Source: Cristatella mucedo
Taxonomy: Eukaryota; Bryozoa; Phylactolaemata; Cristatellidae
Direction: 5' to 3'
DNA length: 64,000 bases
Assembly: GCA_009760855.2 (NCBI GenBank)
Contig: WPIO01000030.1
Span: 2,473,001-2,537,000, forward strand
Shown here piece by piece: positions 11,672 to 24,436 of the stretch. The stretch's first letter is position 1. Every line of letters starts with the position of its first letter. The notes beneath the pieces were generated by a model. The model ran no database searches and was not told the DNA's origin. It was given only the letters and a program-made list of their open reading frames with translations. The translations under genes were made by a program, and so were the position numbers.

Positions 11672-12094
11672 TTATTTTCTTGCTCCAGCCAATTTGTTTG
11701 AGCTACTTCCATCAACCTCAAATCTTTGAACATGTTCATTCAAAACATCATTCAATATATAGATACAGGGTTCTGGACGCAGGGCTCTGCAGTGACGGCA
11801 GGTGGTGGTGTGACATCTTGAAACGAAATGCAGTCCTAATCCTTGAAAGGGTGCGGCTTTAAAATACAATATTGGAATCGGCCTCCACGGCTCGGTCTTA
11901 GCTGGCTTACTCCTAACAATGGCTATATAAACATTGGGCTCACATTTACCTGCATTGAGAGTTCGCAATAGCATCTGAGACGCTACGTTAAAATCAGATT
12001 GCTTCTTTGGGTCATACCTTAGCCCAAAGCTAACTTCCCTATTTTTGGGCTCCAAGGAAGTCGCTATTGTTACTAACTTTCTTCTAACCACCAT
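11672..12094 (-). CDS. Orphan 140-codon reading frame, function unknown
   Basis: An uninterrupted minus-strand frame starts with ATG at 12094 (context ATCATGG, in-frame stop three codons upstream) and ends with TAA at 11674-11672. The stop codon overlaps an AATAAA hexamer, a possible polyadenylation signal. The product would be basic and soluble, with a Cys/His cluster (H-T-T-T-C-R-H-C) near residues 94-101 and no signal peptide or membrane segment. The stretch looks richer in G+C than its surroundings. It lies about 600 bp downstream of the LDLa exon at 12708 on the same strand, but there is no evident acceptor, so I would not join them. I recognise no family. It could be a real small gene, a processed pseudogene or chance. 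Confidence 0.25.
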   Translation of the reverse strand: MVVRRKLVTIATSLEPKNREVSFGLRYDPKKQSDFNVASQMLLRTLNAGKCEPNVYIAIVRSKPAKTEPWRPIPILYFKAAPFQGLGLHFVSRCHTTTCRHCRALRPEPCIYILNDVLNEHVQRFEVDGSSSNKLAGARK

Positions 12095-12707
12095 GATAAC
12101 TCATACCTGTCTAATAAGCTGTCGGTTTAGCTTTTCGCACGTGCGAGTCCTCTCAAGAGAACTTAGTAACTGACATTTTTATTGAGAATTATGATATATT
12201 AAACTAACTTTTGCTTAAAGACTTTAAAAAAGTATGTCAGAGCCCTGGAAGAATATTTTGAAGTGAATTAGATTATAAGACCATGGACAGCTGAGTATTT
12301 GAAGGCAATGCTAGTTTCTAAATTTATTTTTTATTTACTAACATCTCTAGAGTTGGTACCGTCTGAGATAACCCTGGGTAGAACAAGGTCATGACAGCAG
12401 ATTATTAAAAAATTATTTCTCAGAAGATTGCAAGATAGAAAATGAAAACTTGTATGCACGAGATATGGCAGTATTTAAAATTGACAGTAAATTCACAAGC
12501 TTATGAAAGACAGACTAAGTGTGCAGCGATCGTTTATGTGAGAGTCGTCATAACTTCGATGACTCCCAAACGAAGCCTTACAGAAATCATGTATATATTT
12601 AAGGGCTTAACGATTTTATCTTTTTGAACTAAATTTTCACTTAAAACATAAAACAATTGCAATATCTTTCTTAATAAAGCTTAATTGAAGCAAATTTAAA
12701 GACTGAC
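12095..12707. other. Probable intron or downstream DNA
   Basis: AT-rich, with no coding or repeat signal recognised. It would be the intron 3' of the LDLa exon if the gene continues to the left. Confidence 0.4.
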
Positions 12708-12857
12708 CGTATTCATTTTCATTTGGACAACCGTACTCATCCTCTCCATATGTACAATCGTTGTAACCATCGCATCTCCATCCAGAGACTATACATTTGA
12801 CACTTGTAGCACACCAGAAATTATACTGTACCTGGCACTGTGCTTGCATAATAGAAG
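12708..12857 (-). CDS. LDLa-module exon (exon c)
   Basis: A 150-bp internal exon encoding one LDL-receptor class A module, a disulfide-bonded, calcium-binding fold used in extracellular ligand binding. The acceptor is TTTTGTAG|CTTC (exon starts 12857) and the donor ACG|GTCAGT (exon ends 12708); both are phase 1. All six cysteines are in order: QC, FWC, VKC, then WRCDGYNDCTYGEDEYGC. The CDG, DC and DE calcium-site residues are present, but the usual Asp in D-G-S-D-E is Tyr (TYGEDE). It resembles the exon at 31597-31731 closely, down to the leading Ala-Ser, so the two look like duplicates. The host protein is unknown because LDLa modules occur in many receptors, proteases and matrix proteins. 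Confidence 0.85.
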
Positions 12858-14704
<1,847 letters not shown>

Positions 14705-14708
<4 letters not shown>

Positions 14709-15465
14709 GCTTCATAACATTGCTAAAATTCGGGCTTGTTTAGGTGAAGATACCATATCTAAGTTGGTCCATGCATTCGTGACATCCCGTCTCGACTTCT
14801 GAAACTCACTGCTTACTGGCCTACCAGCATGTGCGATCAGGCGATTGCAGCTGGTGCAAAACTCTGCAGCTAGGCTTGTCTGTCGTGAGCGTCGCAGTTG
14901 CCACATTACTCCACTTCTCGCCGACCTGCACTGGCTACCAGTGAGGCAACGGATTGACTTCAAGGTTTTGTCGCTCACTTTTAGGTCCCTTCATTCTATG
15001 GCTCCAGCCTATCTGTCAGATATACTACCCCATCAGGCCAAGCATCGTACCACTCGCTTTTCGGAATCCAACAGTCTAGAAATACCTCGTACAAACCTTA
15101 AATCCTTTGGAGACCATGCATTTAGTTCATATGCTCCCAAAGCCTGGAACTGCCTCCCGACCTGCGTCAGAACATCCCCTGACCTGACCACATTTAAAAG
15201 GAACCTAAAAGCACACCTATTTAGGACAGCATTTAGTGGGTCCCTGTGATTCGTCCTTGATGTGCTTATGAGTGCTGACACTGTGCATGCTGCCACTAAC
15301 CACATTTGCATGCTGACCCTGTGCATGTCACCCCTAACCATATTATTCATTTCGTTTTTTTTCAAGCATGATTTTACTTACCATTCAATTGCATTTCACT
15401 TTACAGCAAATGTAAAGCGCCTAGAGAGAGATTAAGTTCTCTGAGGGCGCTTTATCAAGTGAATT
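14705..15465 (+). mobile_element. LINE family A copy A4 (young, 5' truncated)
   Basis: It starts at the '[13 protein letters not shown]' block of the reverse transcriptase C-terminus and runs to the 3' stem-loop at 15412-15455. One 134-codon frame is open at 14845-15249, with [55 protein letters not shown] and the C-terminal KRNLKAHLFRTAFSGSL. Next to copy A18 it differs at few positions; both lack the 'GCATT' tail start of older copies and have GAATTAT. TA repeats flank it on both sides (14704 and 15470-15493), which suggests insertion into a TA tract. Confidence 0.9.
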
Positions 15466-15493
15466 ATATTTATATATATATATATATATATAT
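15466..15493. repeat. (TA)n microsatellite at LINE A tail
   Basis: A short TA tract directly after the A4 tail. It may be the right half of the TA tract into which A4 inserted, or tail slippage. Confidence 0.85.
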
Positions 15494-17254
15494 CGTGGGT
15501 TACACTGAGCAAAATTATAGGTTTACAGGAAGCATGGGAAGCATGTTTAATGATGCACCATGTCTAGCATCATCTTGTAATTTAGGGCTCATTTAGCTCA
15601 GAAGAGAATCTTCTCAAAACTATCCTTATCAGTAACGTAAGCATGTTTGGCATTTAGTGTCTGCTTGCCGCCACAATGAAATATCATAGTCCGAATGATA
15701 TTTAAGCTTCGGTATGCTTAAAAAATAATTACACTGCTTGTGCAGTGACAAAAAACTACTTCCCGTCTATCTCATTAAGGCCTAATGATAGCCCTCAAAT
15801 GTATTATTGTTAATTAATGCCTTTAAGAGTACTAATATGCAGATATAAAATTGCGATGAGATTTGCAACATGGTGTGCGAATTTTCATTAAAAAGCTTAA
15901 TGGACGGTGAGGGCAAAACTTAAGACTGAAATTTCTAGAAGTGTTGATATACTGATAAATGAAAGCCGGGCCATATTTCAGACAGGTGCAGTGAATTGTA
16001 AGTGGGAGCTGTAAGTGTGCAAATCAATCCATTTTTTGCAGCATCTTCAGTTTTGCCGGCTGTTTCATTACTTATGTCAGGAAAATATATTACATGGTTA
16101 TTTTAAAGTTTATTCTCATTCTTTTCTTATCAAGGAAATTGTCAGAGTATTGCCCATGTAATGGTTTAGATTTGCATGAAATTTATTTGACGTGTATAAG
16201 TAGATGTATCTCTACTTGAAAATGCAATGTACCCTGCCTAAACGAATTTCCAGTTAAAATTATTGTCACGTTGTGCTGAGATATCGCATTCACCCACTAT
16301 TTGTTTTATAAATAATATTGCTTCTAGGTCTCTCACAGAAGACATAAAAAAGAGCTTCAAGGCTTTTTAACGTTTTTCCTAGCATTGCACTTATAGCTTT
16401 TCTCTTGAAGCGCCGCAATTTTGCCATAGGATAGCCATAAATTGGTAATAATTATTCCCCAACAGGTCCTTCTAGGTTCTCAATTTTGTGCAAAGTAAGT
16501 CACTTTTAGTGGAACGTTAAATCGTGAGGGTATAAATTTTTTGCGAAATTGCAATCCTTAGACCGAGAACAAGCCATATATAAATTCCGTAAGCAGATGG
16601 CTTGTTAAGATGCTACTGGCTGGCAATGCTGCTGTATTCTGCAGATGAGACAGGGTTTCTGCTGTAGCTAGTAAATGGAAATTTGCAGCTAATGCATCTA
16701 AGTTATAACTTATTAATTCAATTAATCTATTATTTTATTATTTTATAAATATAAATTGCGCATTTAGGAAACCACATTTTGGTCATTTCCTAATTTTAGC
16801 TTTAGGTCTGTTTATAGCATTCCTTGACACGATAAGCATGCAATTATACAGACAATTTTTTAATGTGCGTGGATGAGATTACACTAGTCATAATCAAACA
16901 GATCTTTCTTTTAGTTCTTGATTCAAGAAAATACTACAACCAGGCCGTTTTTTCAGCCTTTCATTTAGAAAAAAATTAATATCTGGGAGGGTAATTTAGG
17001 ATGCTTTGGTAGTTGTTAGCATCGCATTCATCCTAGTGACATTGAGTGATAATTAGTGATGTGGCAATTTGGTGATGATTTTTCAAAGTAAATGCCACAT
17101 TTTTTGCATACCAGAAATATGATTACTTGAATTGCGAATCGTCAAGGTGCATCCTCTGTAGCGATTTAATAGCTAGCAAGACTATAGACTATCTCACATT
17201 AATTGTGGAAACCGATCTCAAGCACTCGTCAACTTGATTGGCAATTCATACCAA
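15494..17254. other. Probable intron, nothing recognised
   Basis: AT-rich single-copy-looking DNA without readable coding blocks. It ends just before the donor side of the candidate first exon. Confidence 0.4.
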
Positions 17255-17269
17255 CCTAGCAATGCTCAC

Positions 17270-17492
17270 CCACACAAATGGCCGCCAGAACGATCACTGT
17301 CAGAACAGAGGAAGCAATTGACACCGGGAGATGCTTAATATATATTTTATCTAGCCAATTCGCCAAACGACCGTCAGTGGCAGATACTGCTGCATTGCTA
17401 GTCTTGGACTGGCCGGCATACTCTTGCGATTCCTGCGCCCTGCTATCCTTTCTCTCTCTTATTGTGGACTGCAGCACTTCGCTTGTAGCCAT
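17270..17492 (-). CDS. Candidate first coding exon, type II membrane protein
   Basis: A minus-strand frame from ATG at 17492 (context CAGGATGGC: purine at -3, G at +4; in-frame TAG three codons upstream). It encodes about 55 hydrophilic residues rich in Glu, Lys, Ser and Gln, then Lys-His and one hydrophobic stretch (PVSIASSVLTVIVLAAICVG) that fits a signal anchor. A strong donor GTGG|GTGAGC follows at once, with the exon ending at 17270 in phase 1; unspliced, the frame stops three codons later. The phase matches the acceptors of the LDLa exons, so joining to 12857 would place an LDLa module just outside the membrane. The exon is inferred. The opposite strand also has an open frame (17278-17571), which I take as a shadow. 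Confidence 0.45.
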
Positions 17493-17574
17493 CCTGAGCT
17501 ACGACTTCCTTGCAACAACTCATTTAGTCGAATGCCCTCTGGACTCAGCTAAAGATTTTACTTTCTCTTGAATG

Positions 17575-17812
17575 TGCGTGACTGCTTCTACAGCCAGCCA
17601 TCACGTCCGATCCCGATCCAAGATTAGGAGCTGTCTTCCGCAGTGTCTTGCAAGCAATTTAACTAGCTCCTTAGTTCTATCTCGGTTTGATTATTTTAAT
17701 TCCCTTTCGGTTGGGCTACCAAAGAAAGCAACTAGGCCACTGCACTTGACTAGGAACATGGCAGCAAGGCTAGTCTTCAAGTCCTAGCGGTTTAACCACG
17801 TGTCTCTTTTGC
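17575..17812 (+). mobile_element. LINE family B fragment (B6)
   Basis: The plus-strand frame contains TASTASHHVRSRSKIRSCLP and SLVLSRFDYFNSLSVGLP, the C-terminal 'thumb' region of the LINE B reverse transcriptase (compare 2002-2140 on the minus strand). It is cut sharply at 17812, exactly where the left arm of the large inverted repeat begins. Confidence 0.8.
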
Positions 17813-18771
17813 TCGACCGTATTTTCGGGTAAGATTGAGTCACCATAGCCGCAAAATGTGGGTCTGTCTTTTGACAGTGAATTTAGGAAAAATAGCTGCC
17901 ATTTAGGTGCAGAAGATGACAGTTAGGAAAATGCCTTTGTTTTTCCCTTATTGTCGCAGTGCGATTGAATCTGAGTTATGAGGTATGCCTTGACCGAGAT
18001 TAATACATTTTATCGTGAAATAAGGAATTTAAAAGCCAATGTACAAGTATTGGACCTAGTGCAGATACAGTAAAGAAGTATTATAGAGGTGTATCGTTAG
18101 CTACAACTCCCAAGATTAGACATTTGAAAATTGGTGTTAAAAAGTCTAGGTGCCACCAACGAATGCTTGACCAATGCTTGTTATATTCATTCGAGATTTA
18201 ACGTGCTTAGACAGTATACGAAGATCGATGGCAGCTAAAATTACTCAGATATTTAGCAGAACTTGTAGGCTGAGCTTTATTATCAGTACTTGAGATGGAC
18301 AATATACAAAGAGCCACTATCATAAATTCAGGCTGTTGAGTGACAAGATCCCAGTCACGTTATTATATTTCTTTGGGAGCCACTCATTTCTTGCGACCGG
18401 GAGTCAGCGCTTGATTAGAAAAGATGGATTTATCGGCGGTGTGAATTTAATGCAAAATGTGCTAGCGGGTTATTGATAAATAATCTAATACTACGACGAC
18501 GCTAATTGAGGACGAATGAATAGATATTAATCAGGGAGCCTCGAAATAAACTGAGTCTTGATAGCTACATGTTAGCGACAGGTGACTGAGATCATTTGTT
18601 GGATGTTAGCATAGTTACCCAGTTACAGTGACATTTATTTCCGTCGATAGCTCTGCACAGCTACTAGGACCCAGCGAGTAATACGGTGTATACTATTTTA
18701 GGGTGCACTCCTAGAAAAAGGGGCTTTCGGTATCCATTTTGCAGCCAGCATACTTAGTCATGTAATGTATC
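17813..18771 (+). repeat. Large inverted repeat, left arm (959 bp)
   Basis: Reverse complement of 19011-19969. Comparing the arms by eye over the whole length I find four mismatches (at 17832, 17960, 18009 and 18010) and no gap. The inner part from 18011 is identical. No coding frame of note. A short 'NVGLSFDSEF'-like reading near 17852-17880 hints that the outer end may be LINE B derived. Confidence 0.97.
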
Positions 18772-19010
18772 TCTGTCTGTAACTCCACAAAGTCATAAAA
18801 ACTATCTGGGTGTTACGCAGGAGAATTTTGTATAGCCCACTTACAGCCCCAAGCGGATTTCGGTATGCATTCGGAAGCCAACAGACTTCGTCTCACGCAA
18901 CAAAGAGAAAGTGGGAAACATAGCAGAGTCAGAAGAGCAGTTGAGCTGGTGCGTAGCATGGAAGTAGCAGCTCAGGACCGCTGAAAAGGATGAGCCATAG
19001 TCAGCAGCAG
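18772..19010 (-). mobile_element. LINE family B 3' fragment forming the hairpin spacer (B7)
   Basis: This 239-bp spacer matches the LINE B 3' region at 1405-1625 on the minus strand, with shared phrases such as TGGGTGTTACGCA, GCCAACAGACTTC and GTAGCAGCTCAGGA. The ATTAC-type tail of LINE B appears to start in the inner end of the left arm (18755-18771), so the arm and the spacer overlap an element border. Confidence 0.8.
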
Positions 19011-19969
19011 GATACATTACATGACTAAGTATGCTGGCTGCAAAATGGATACCGAAAGCCCCTTTTTCTAGGAGTGCACCCTAAAATAGTATACACCGTA
19101 TTACTCGCTGGGTCCTAGTAGCTGTGCAGAGCTATCGACGGAAATAAATGTCACTGTAACTGGGTAACTATGCTAACATCCAACAAATGATCTCAGTCAC
19201 CTGTCGCTAACATGTAGCTATCAAGACTCAGTTTATTTCGAGGCTCCCTGATTAATATCTATTCATTCGTCCTCAATTAGCGTCGTCGTAGTATTAGATT
19301 ATTTATCAATAACCCGCTAGCACATTTTGCATTAAATTCACACCGCCGATAAATCCATCTTTTCTAATCAAGCGCTGACTCCCGGTCGCAAGAAATGAGT
19401 GGCTCCCAAAGAAATATAATAACGTGACTGGGATCTTGTCACTCAACAGCCTGAATTTATGATAGTGGCTCTTTGTATATTGTCCATCTCAAGTACTGAT
19501 AATAAAGCTCAGCCTACAAGTTCTGCTAAATATCTGAGTAATTTTAGCTGCCATCGATCTTCGTATACTGTCTAAGCACGTTAAATCTCGAATGAATATA
19601 ACAAGCATTGGTCAAGCATTCGTTGGTGGCACCTAGACTTTTTAACACCAATTTTCAAATGTCTAATCTTGGGAGTTGTAGCTAACGATACACCTCTATA
19701 ATACTTCTTTACTGTATCTGCACTAGGTCCAATACTTGTACATTGGCTTTTAAATTCCTTATTTCACGATATTATGTATTAATCTCGGTCAAGGCATACC
19801 TCATAACTCAGATTCAATCGCGCTGCGACAATAAGGGAAAAACAAAGGCATTTTCCTAACTGTCATCTTCTGCACCTAAATGGCAGCTATTTTTCCTAAA
19901 TTCACTGTCAAAAGACAGACCCACATTTTGCGGCTATGGTGACTCAATCATACCCGAAAATACGGTCGA
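19011..19969 (-). repeat. Large inverted repeat, right arm (959 bp)
   Basis: Reverse complement of 17813-18771 with equal length and four mismatches confined to its outer 200 bp (19950, 19822, 19773 and 19772). The sequence outside the arms is unrelated on the two sides. Confidence 0.97.
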
Positions 19970-20249
19970 ATAGTTTTCAAAATTAGCTCGGCCACTATAT
20001 TTCAATTAAACTCTGCGAGCAATCGGAGTGTCCTCATTCACAACAACCTTAGCTAGATGAACGCGATCCAACGTTTAATCGGCAAATAAGTCAGATGAGA
20101 TGCTACAAGCGAACTCTTGCTTGATTGAAAATATATGTAACTCTGGCACAGCCTTTATATCTAGCCAAGAGTGATACCGGACTTTAAAAAAAACACAAAT
20201 CGTTAGCTAAAATCTAAGTAAAATCGTTTCGCTGATATCCAAAACTTAC
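19970..20249. other. Probable intron flank
   Basis: Short AT-rich DNA between the hairpin and the middle LDLa exon. TTTTCAAAATTAGCTCG near 19975 resembles LINE B 5' sequence near 9018-9034, so a small LINE B relic is possible. Confidence 0.35.
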
Positions 20250-20405
20250 ATGAAGTCGTCGTTGTGCTGCAGGCCTGTTCGTCTTCTCCATAGGTACAGT
20301 CGTTCCGGTTATCACACACTCGATATTGGCTTATGCAGGTGCTGCTCCACGAACACCAGAATTGGCCTCGACTTTGGCACTGCCAATACGAAGATGGGGT
20401 TGTGA
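20250..20405 (-). CDS. LDLa-module exon (exon b)
   Basis: A 156-bp internal exon with one LDLa module. The acceptor has a good pyrimidine run, CTTCCTCTGTTCACAG|TC (exon starts 20405), and the donor is the near-ideal TCAT|GTAAGT (exon ends 20250); both are phase 1. Six cysteines in order: QC, FWC, TC, VC, DC and AC, with the calcium region VCDNRNDCTYGEDEQAC. CDN replaces CDG, and Tyr again stands where Asp is usual. A Thr/Ser-rich linker (TTPSS and STTTS) flanks the module on both sides, fitting an extracellular stalk. It is more diverged from the other two exons than they are from each other. Confidence 0.85.
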
Positions 20406-21984
20406 CTGTGAACAGAGGAAGTTGCATTGAATTTGTTCAGGCATAGATATCAAAGATTAGGAAATACATAATTTTATACGTATTTTCTCTAAGGATAGCA
20501 TGAAGGATTGCAAAGAAAATTTTGGTTCTTCATAGTCAATTAACTCACTCAATTAAATACACAAATTAATATGTTAAGTAAAATAGAAGTTTTGCTTTTA
20601 AACGAGAGGGAAAGCGACAAGAGAGAATATTAGAGCTTTATTTCATCATTTTCCGAGTGTCATTTTTATCTGAGTGGTAGGTGTGTTTGTACAGGGGCTT
20701 TTATGCAGTTTAGACATCGCTGCTGCTTGGTTGCGGGTCATTCCGGCATTTAAAAAGAAAGAATCTGGAAACAAATGGTATCAATTTGTTTGATTCCTTT
20801 AATTGCTCTTTAATTTTTATGACAACTCTGAATGTAAAATAAGAATTCATATGATATTTCTCAGGCGATCCCATTTTTGACGTAGGACACGTATCCGTTG
20901 ATCACTATAGTTACAATTCACAGCCTGTGTAACCACTAGGATAAAATGATTTAGTTTCACGTGTTGATACGGTGCCAGTCACCTCTAAAAAAACGTATGC
21001 TTGTTGCAATTGTTTGAGTTACCTCTGATTATTTTACTCTACTTCCTTTACAGTAGATGTCAAGTACCTAGAAAAAGATGAAGTTGTTAATGGCACTATA
21101 CGAATCTATTAATAGTATCACAGTAAGCCTCTCCTCCAATCATTGTGCCTAACCATTAAATGCCTACAGTTTAGTATTTATTACAGTATTTAAACATACA
21201 ATCTAAATTGATTTTATATTAAGATGGCCTAAGATTGTAAATAATATTGGTAAATTAACATTTACGGAATATCCTTCAATTAGACTCGCCGTTGGGGAAT
21301 AGCGTAAGCAAAGCTCTTGCTGTTTTTATTAGATGAGTTATTGATTCAGTTATTGATTCCCCTTGATTCAGGATAGGAATTCCGCACAATCGTATGAATA
21401 AGACAACACCACTTAATTGCTTTATATTGAAAGCAGAGAAAGTACAGTCTATCCGCGTAAAGACATTCGAATAATCTTATCAATTTAATAAAAACTTCAA
21501 AACATGCACATTTTGGAGGGCAGGGCTAAGCACCCCTCAAAGAATTCTGGATCTGATGGCGATCTAGCTAATTTCAAAGACTTTCTCCTTGTATCTACTC
21601 GGAACCTTAGAAAACCCAGTGCATTTTTTCACTGAAAAACGATGGGATGCCAGCTATTCATGAAAATATTAATAAGACGCTTAATTATTTGTCAATCTGA
21701 GATGTTTCACTCGACACATAATAAACTTCTAAATGTTGATATCTGGTCTGCTTTGCTAAAACAATATACTGCATATTTCCACCTCTATAGAGCCTGTTGA
21801 TTTAACCAATTTTACTTGCAAATGAATTATTTGTGTAGATCATATTTTCAAATGCCGATTAACCCAGCAGGCATTGTTTTCCGTTGAACAAGATACGTCG
21901 TATTTCTCCAGGTGTTGTGGGTCCTACTCTTTAAGAAAGGCACTATGCTGATCGCTCTTGCTGTCGTGGTTCTCAGCCCGAATT
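20406..21984. other. Probable intron, nothing recognised
   Basis: AT-rich, with no readable exon or mobile-element motif before the LINE A copy at 21985. Confidence 0.4.
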
Positions 21985-22866
21985 GATAATATTAATACTA
22001 TTAATAACACAATTAATAAAGCGCTATCACATAACTCAGTCTCTTTCTAGGCGATTTACATTTTTTTTAAAGGAAACACGATCGAATGGTTAATGGTAGA
22101 ATGTTCGATAACCAACAAGAATAACATTTTTAGGCACGACATGCACAGGTCGGCATGCAATTGTGGTTAGTGGCAGCATGCACAATGTCAGCATGCATAA
22201 GCACTTACAGGTAGAATCACATGGATTCTTGTAATTTTGTGATAAATATACGCATTTTTAATTTCTTTTTAAATATGGTCAAATCATTGTATTTCGTGGC
22301 ACAAGTCAGGAGTGAGTTCCAGGCCTCGGTTGCATACGAACTAAAGACAAGGATTTGAGGTTTGTATGAGGTAGAGGTGAACAGTTTGATTACAAAAGCG
22401 AGTGGTACGATGCTTAGCCTGGTGCTGCAGTAGATCTGATAGGCAGGCTGGAGCAAAAGAATGAAGGGACGTAAACGTGTGCGACAAAACCTTGAAGTCG
22501 ATGCGATGCTTAACTGGTAGCCAGTGCAGGTCGGCAAGAATTGGTGTGATGTGGCAACTGCGACGCTTGAGACAGACAACCCTAGCTGCGGAGTTTTGCA
22601 CCAGCTGCAATCGCATGATCGCACATGCCGGTAGGCCAGTAAGCAATGAGTTGCAGAAGTCGAGACGGGATGTCAAGAATGCATGGACCAACTAAGGCGT
22701 GGTATCCTTATCAAAACAAGCCCGAATTTTAGCAATGTTATATATCTGAAAGTAGGCAGCCTTGACTTTGGAGCTGATGTGGTCGTCTAACGAGAGGTCA
22801 CTTTTGAACATGACACCTAGATTTCGAGCTGATTCAACCGGTGATATGCTGGCAAAGCCAATTGCA
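21985..22866 (-). mobile_element. LINE family A copy A5
   Basis: The tail is near 21985-22020 (ATT-like, degenerate), then the stem-loop and UTR, then the C-terminus: [20 protein letters not shown] (about 22570-22511), [15 protein letters not shown] (about 22427-22383) and [20 protein letters not shown] (about 22673-22614). It ends near 22866 in the ARNLGV region. There are frameshifts in the distal part. An older subfamily than A4 and A18. Confidence 0.85.
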
Positions 22867-23058
22867 ATGACTCAGTAGCCATTGAAGGTCAGCGAGAAGT
22901 GATGTGATATGGCAACTGCAACGTTAAAAACACGCCTAGCTGCAGAGTTATGTACCGGATGTAAGCGCCTGATTACACTGGCCGGTAGACTGGCTATCAT
23001 TGAGTTACAGAAGTCAAGACGGGATGTCATAAATGCATGGACCAACTTAGAATTAAAT
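22867..23058 (-). mobile_element. LINE family A, second internal fragment next to A5
   Basis: It repeats the block already present at 22497-22700 (the 'HITPLLADLQWLLSH' to '[10 protein letters not shown]' region), more diverged from it than simple tandem duplication would give. Either an independent older copy or an old duplication. Confidence 0.7.
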
Positions 23059-24436
23059 ACTGTTTACAAATTAGATGGCGCTATAAATATGAAAACCTTC
23101 GGAACCGGCAGCATGGGTATTCTTACTGAAAATATTACTAGGATCAAAGAAGTAGGATATACGGGAAGTTAGGTCTGGATTAAAGAGGCGAAAAGGCTAC
23201 TGCAAATAGCAAAAAAGTGACTAGAGAAAATATGTTTTTATCTGCAGATTTCAGTTTGTTTATGGAAGCTAAACATAGTAAAAAGCCTAGATAGGGAGGC
23301 GTTAACTGGTTAGAAATGGCCGACACCTGAGCTTCCGGTCAAGAAATACTGCAAGTTGCATGAGTGGCTCATCGGCTCTCAAAAATGGCCTGTCCGTGAA
23401 CTTTGATTCGAACCGCCGTCTTTAGTTGTTCATAGTAACTGTCTTTCCTTAAATACACCTCTGACTATGCCTGCTGCTAAAATTCATAACTGACAGAGCA
23501 ATATTTCCTGCACCGAAGAACCTTTTACTGCTTCTTTTGAAATGCTGCTGTTGAACCACTTAAGAAAGCAAATTCAGAAGAACTTTAGCTACCTCTGCTA
23601 ATTCTCTTTACTTCGATATCTTTCAAAGACTGTTACAAGTTCTTTCAGACCTTCTCAGCTAGAATATACAAACTATCAATCTAGACATTGAATTCAAATC
23701 AGTTTTTCGTATTTATGCTTCTGCCAAGTCAGCGTGAACACACCTGAGGATCTTAAAAGGAAGACAAACCTGGTTACGTTTTTAGCTTGATTGTTTGCAT
23801 ATGCCAGCATCTTTTGGTGTATTTTTTAACCAAGTCTCTTTTGCGGGCCTCTTAAAGCTCACACGTACCACTGGCACTAAACTAAAATGGTTTAGATCCT
23901 ATCTATGTGCACGACTCAAGAACATTGCCTGAAACAGTTTAAAATTTGGGCTACCTCACAGCCAAGTGCTTAATCAACTTTTTTTACTCACTATACTGTC
24001 TATCTCTCACCAGCGGAATTTCCAAATAAAGCCAGGCTTTAATATATCTATTCAGACGGCACACAGCCGTACTGCAGGTTAAACTCAGCTCTGTGTTCTT
24101 GGATTGGACATTAAACACTCTCAATGACCTGGCAGAATGCTTTGACGACATTAACTAATTAATTACACCGAGCTTTATCAAAGGGCAAAACTAACATAGT
24201 CTAGAAATTATAAAATATCGTTCTAAATTTATTTAACCACTATCTATTTCGTTGAATATCTAGGAAATCTGCTTGTATTTTTCAGTAACTTTCCTGCGAT
24301 GATCACATCCCCACTGATATTCGCCCTAGTTATCCCTACGTAACCTTTCAAACCTTCGAAAGGTCGAAAACATAAATACATCATCATATCAGTTCCCTGC
24401 ACTTGTGACATCTCATTTATCATTGCTTTAGGTATC
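23059..24436. other. Unassigned DNA
   Basis: No supported exon. A possible B-box-like GGTTCGAATCA on the minus strand (complement of 23406-23416) is not backed by an A-box. The pyrimidine-rich part 23580-24170, with a loose resemblance to reverse transcriptase lettering, could be an old LINE body but no motif is secure. Confidence 0.35.

Noticed and set aside
17278-17571. 97-codon plus-strand frame
   Set aside because: Shadow of the minus-strand candidate exon, which has better start context, a membrane segment and a donor site.
17852-17900. Possible LDLa-like or RT-like reading in the left hairpin arm
   Set aside because: Only a few residues fit either pattern and the frame breaks at once.
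23395-23470. tRNA-like element on the minus strand
   Set aside because: A B-box-like word alone, without A-box or related copies.
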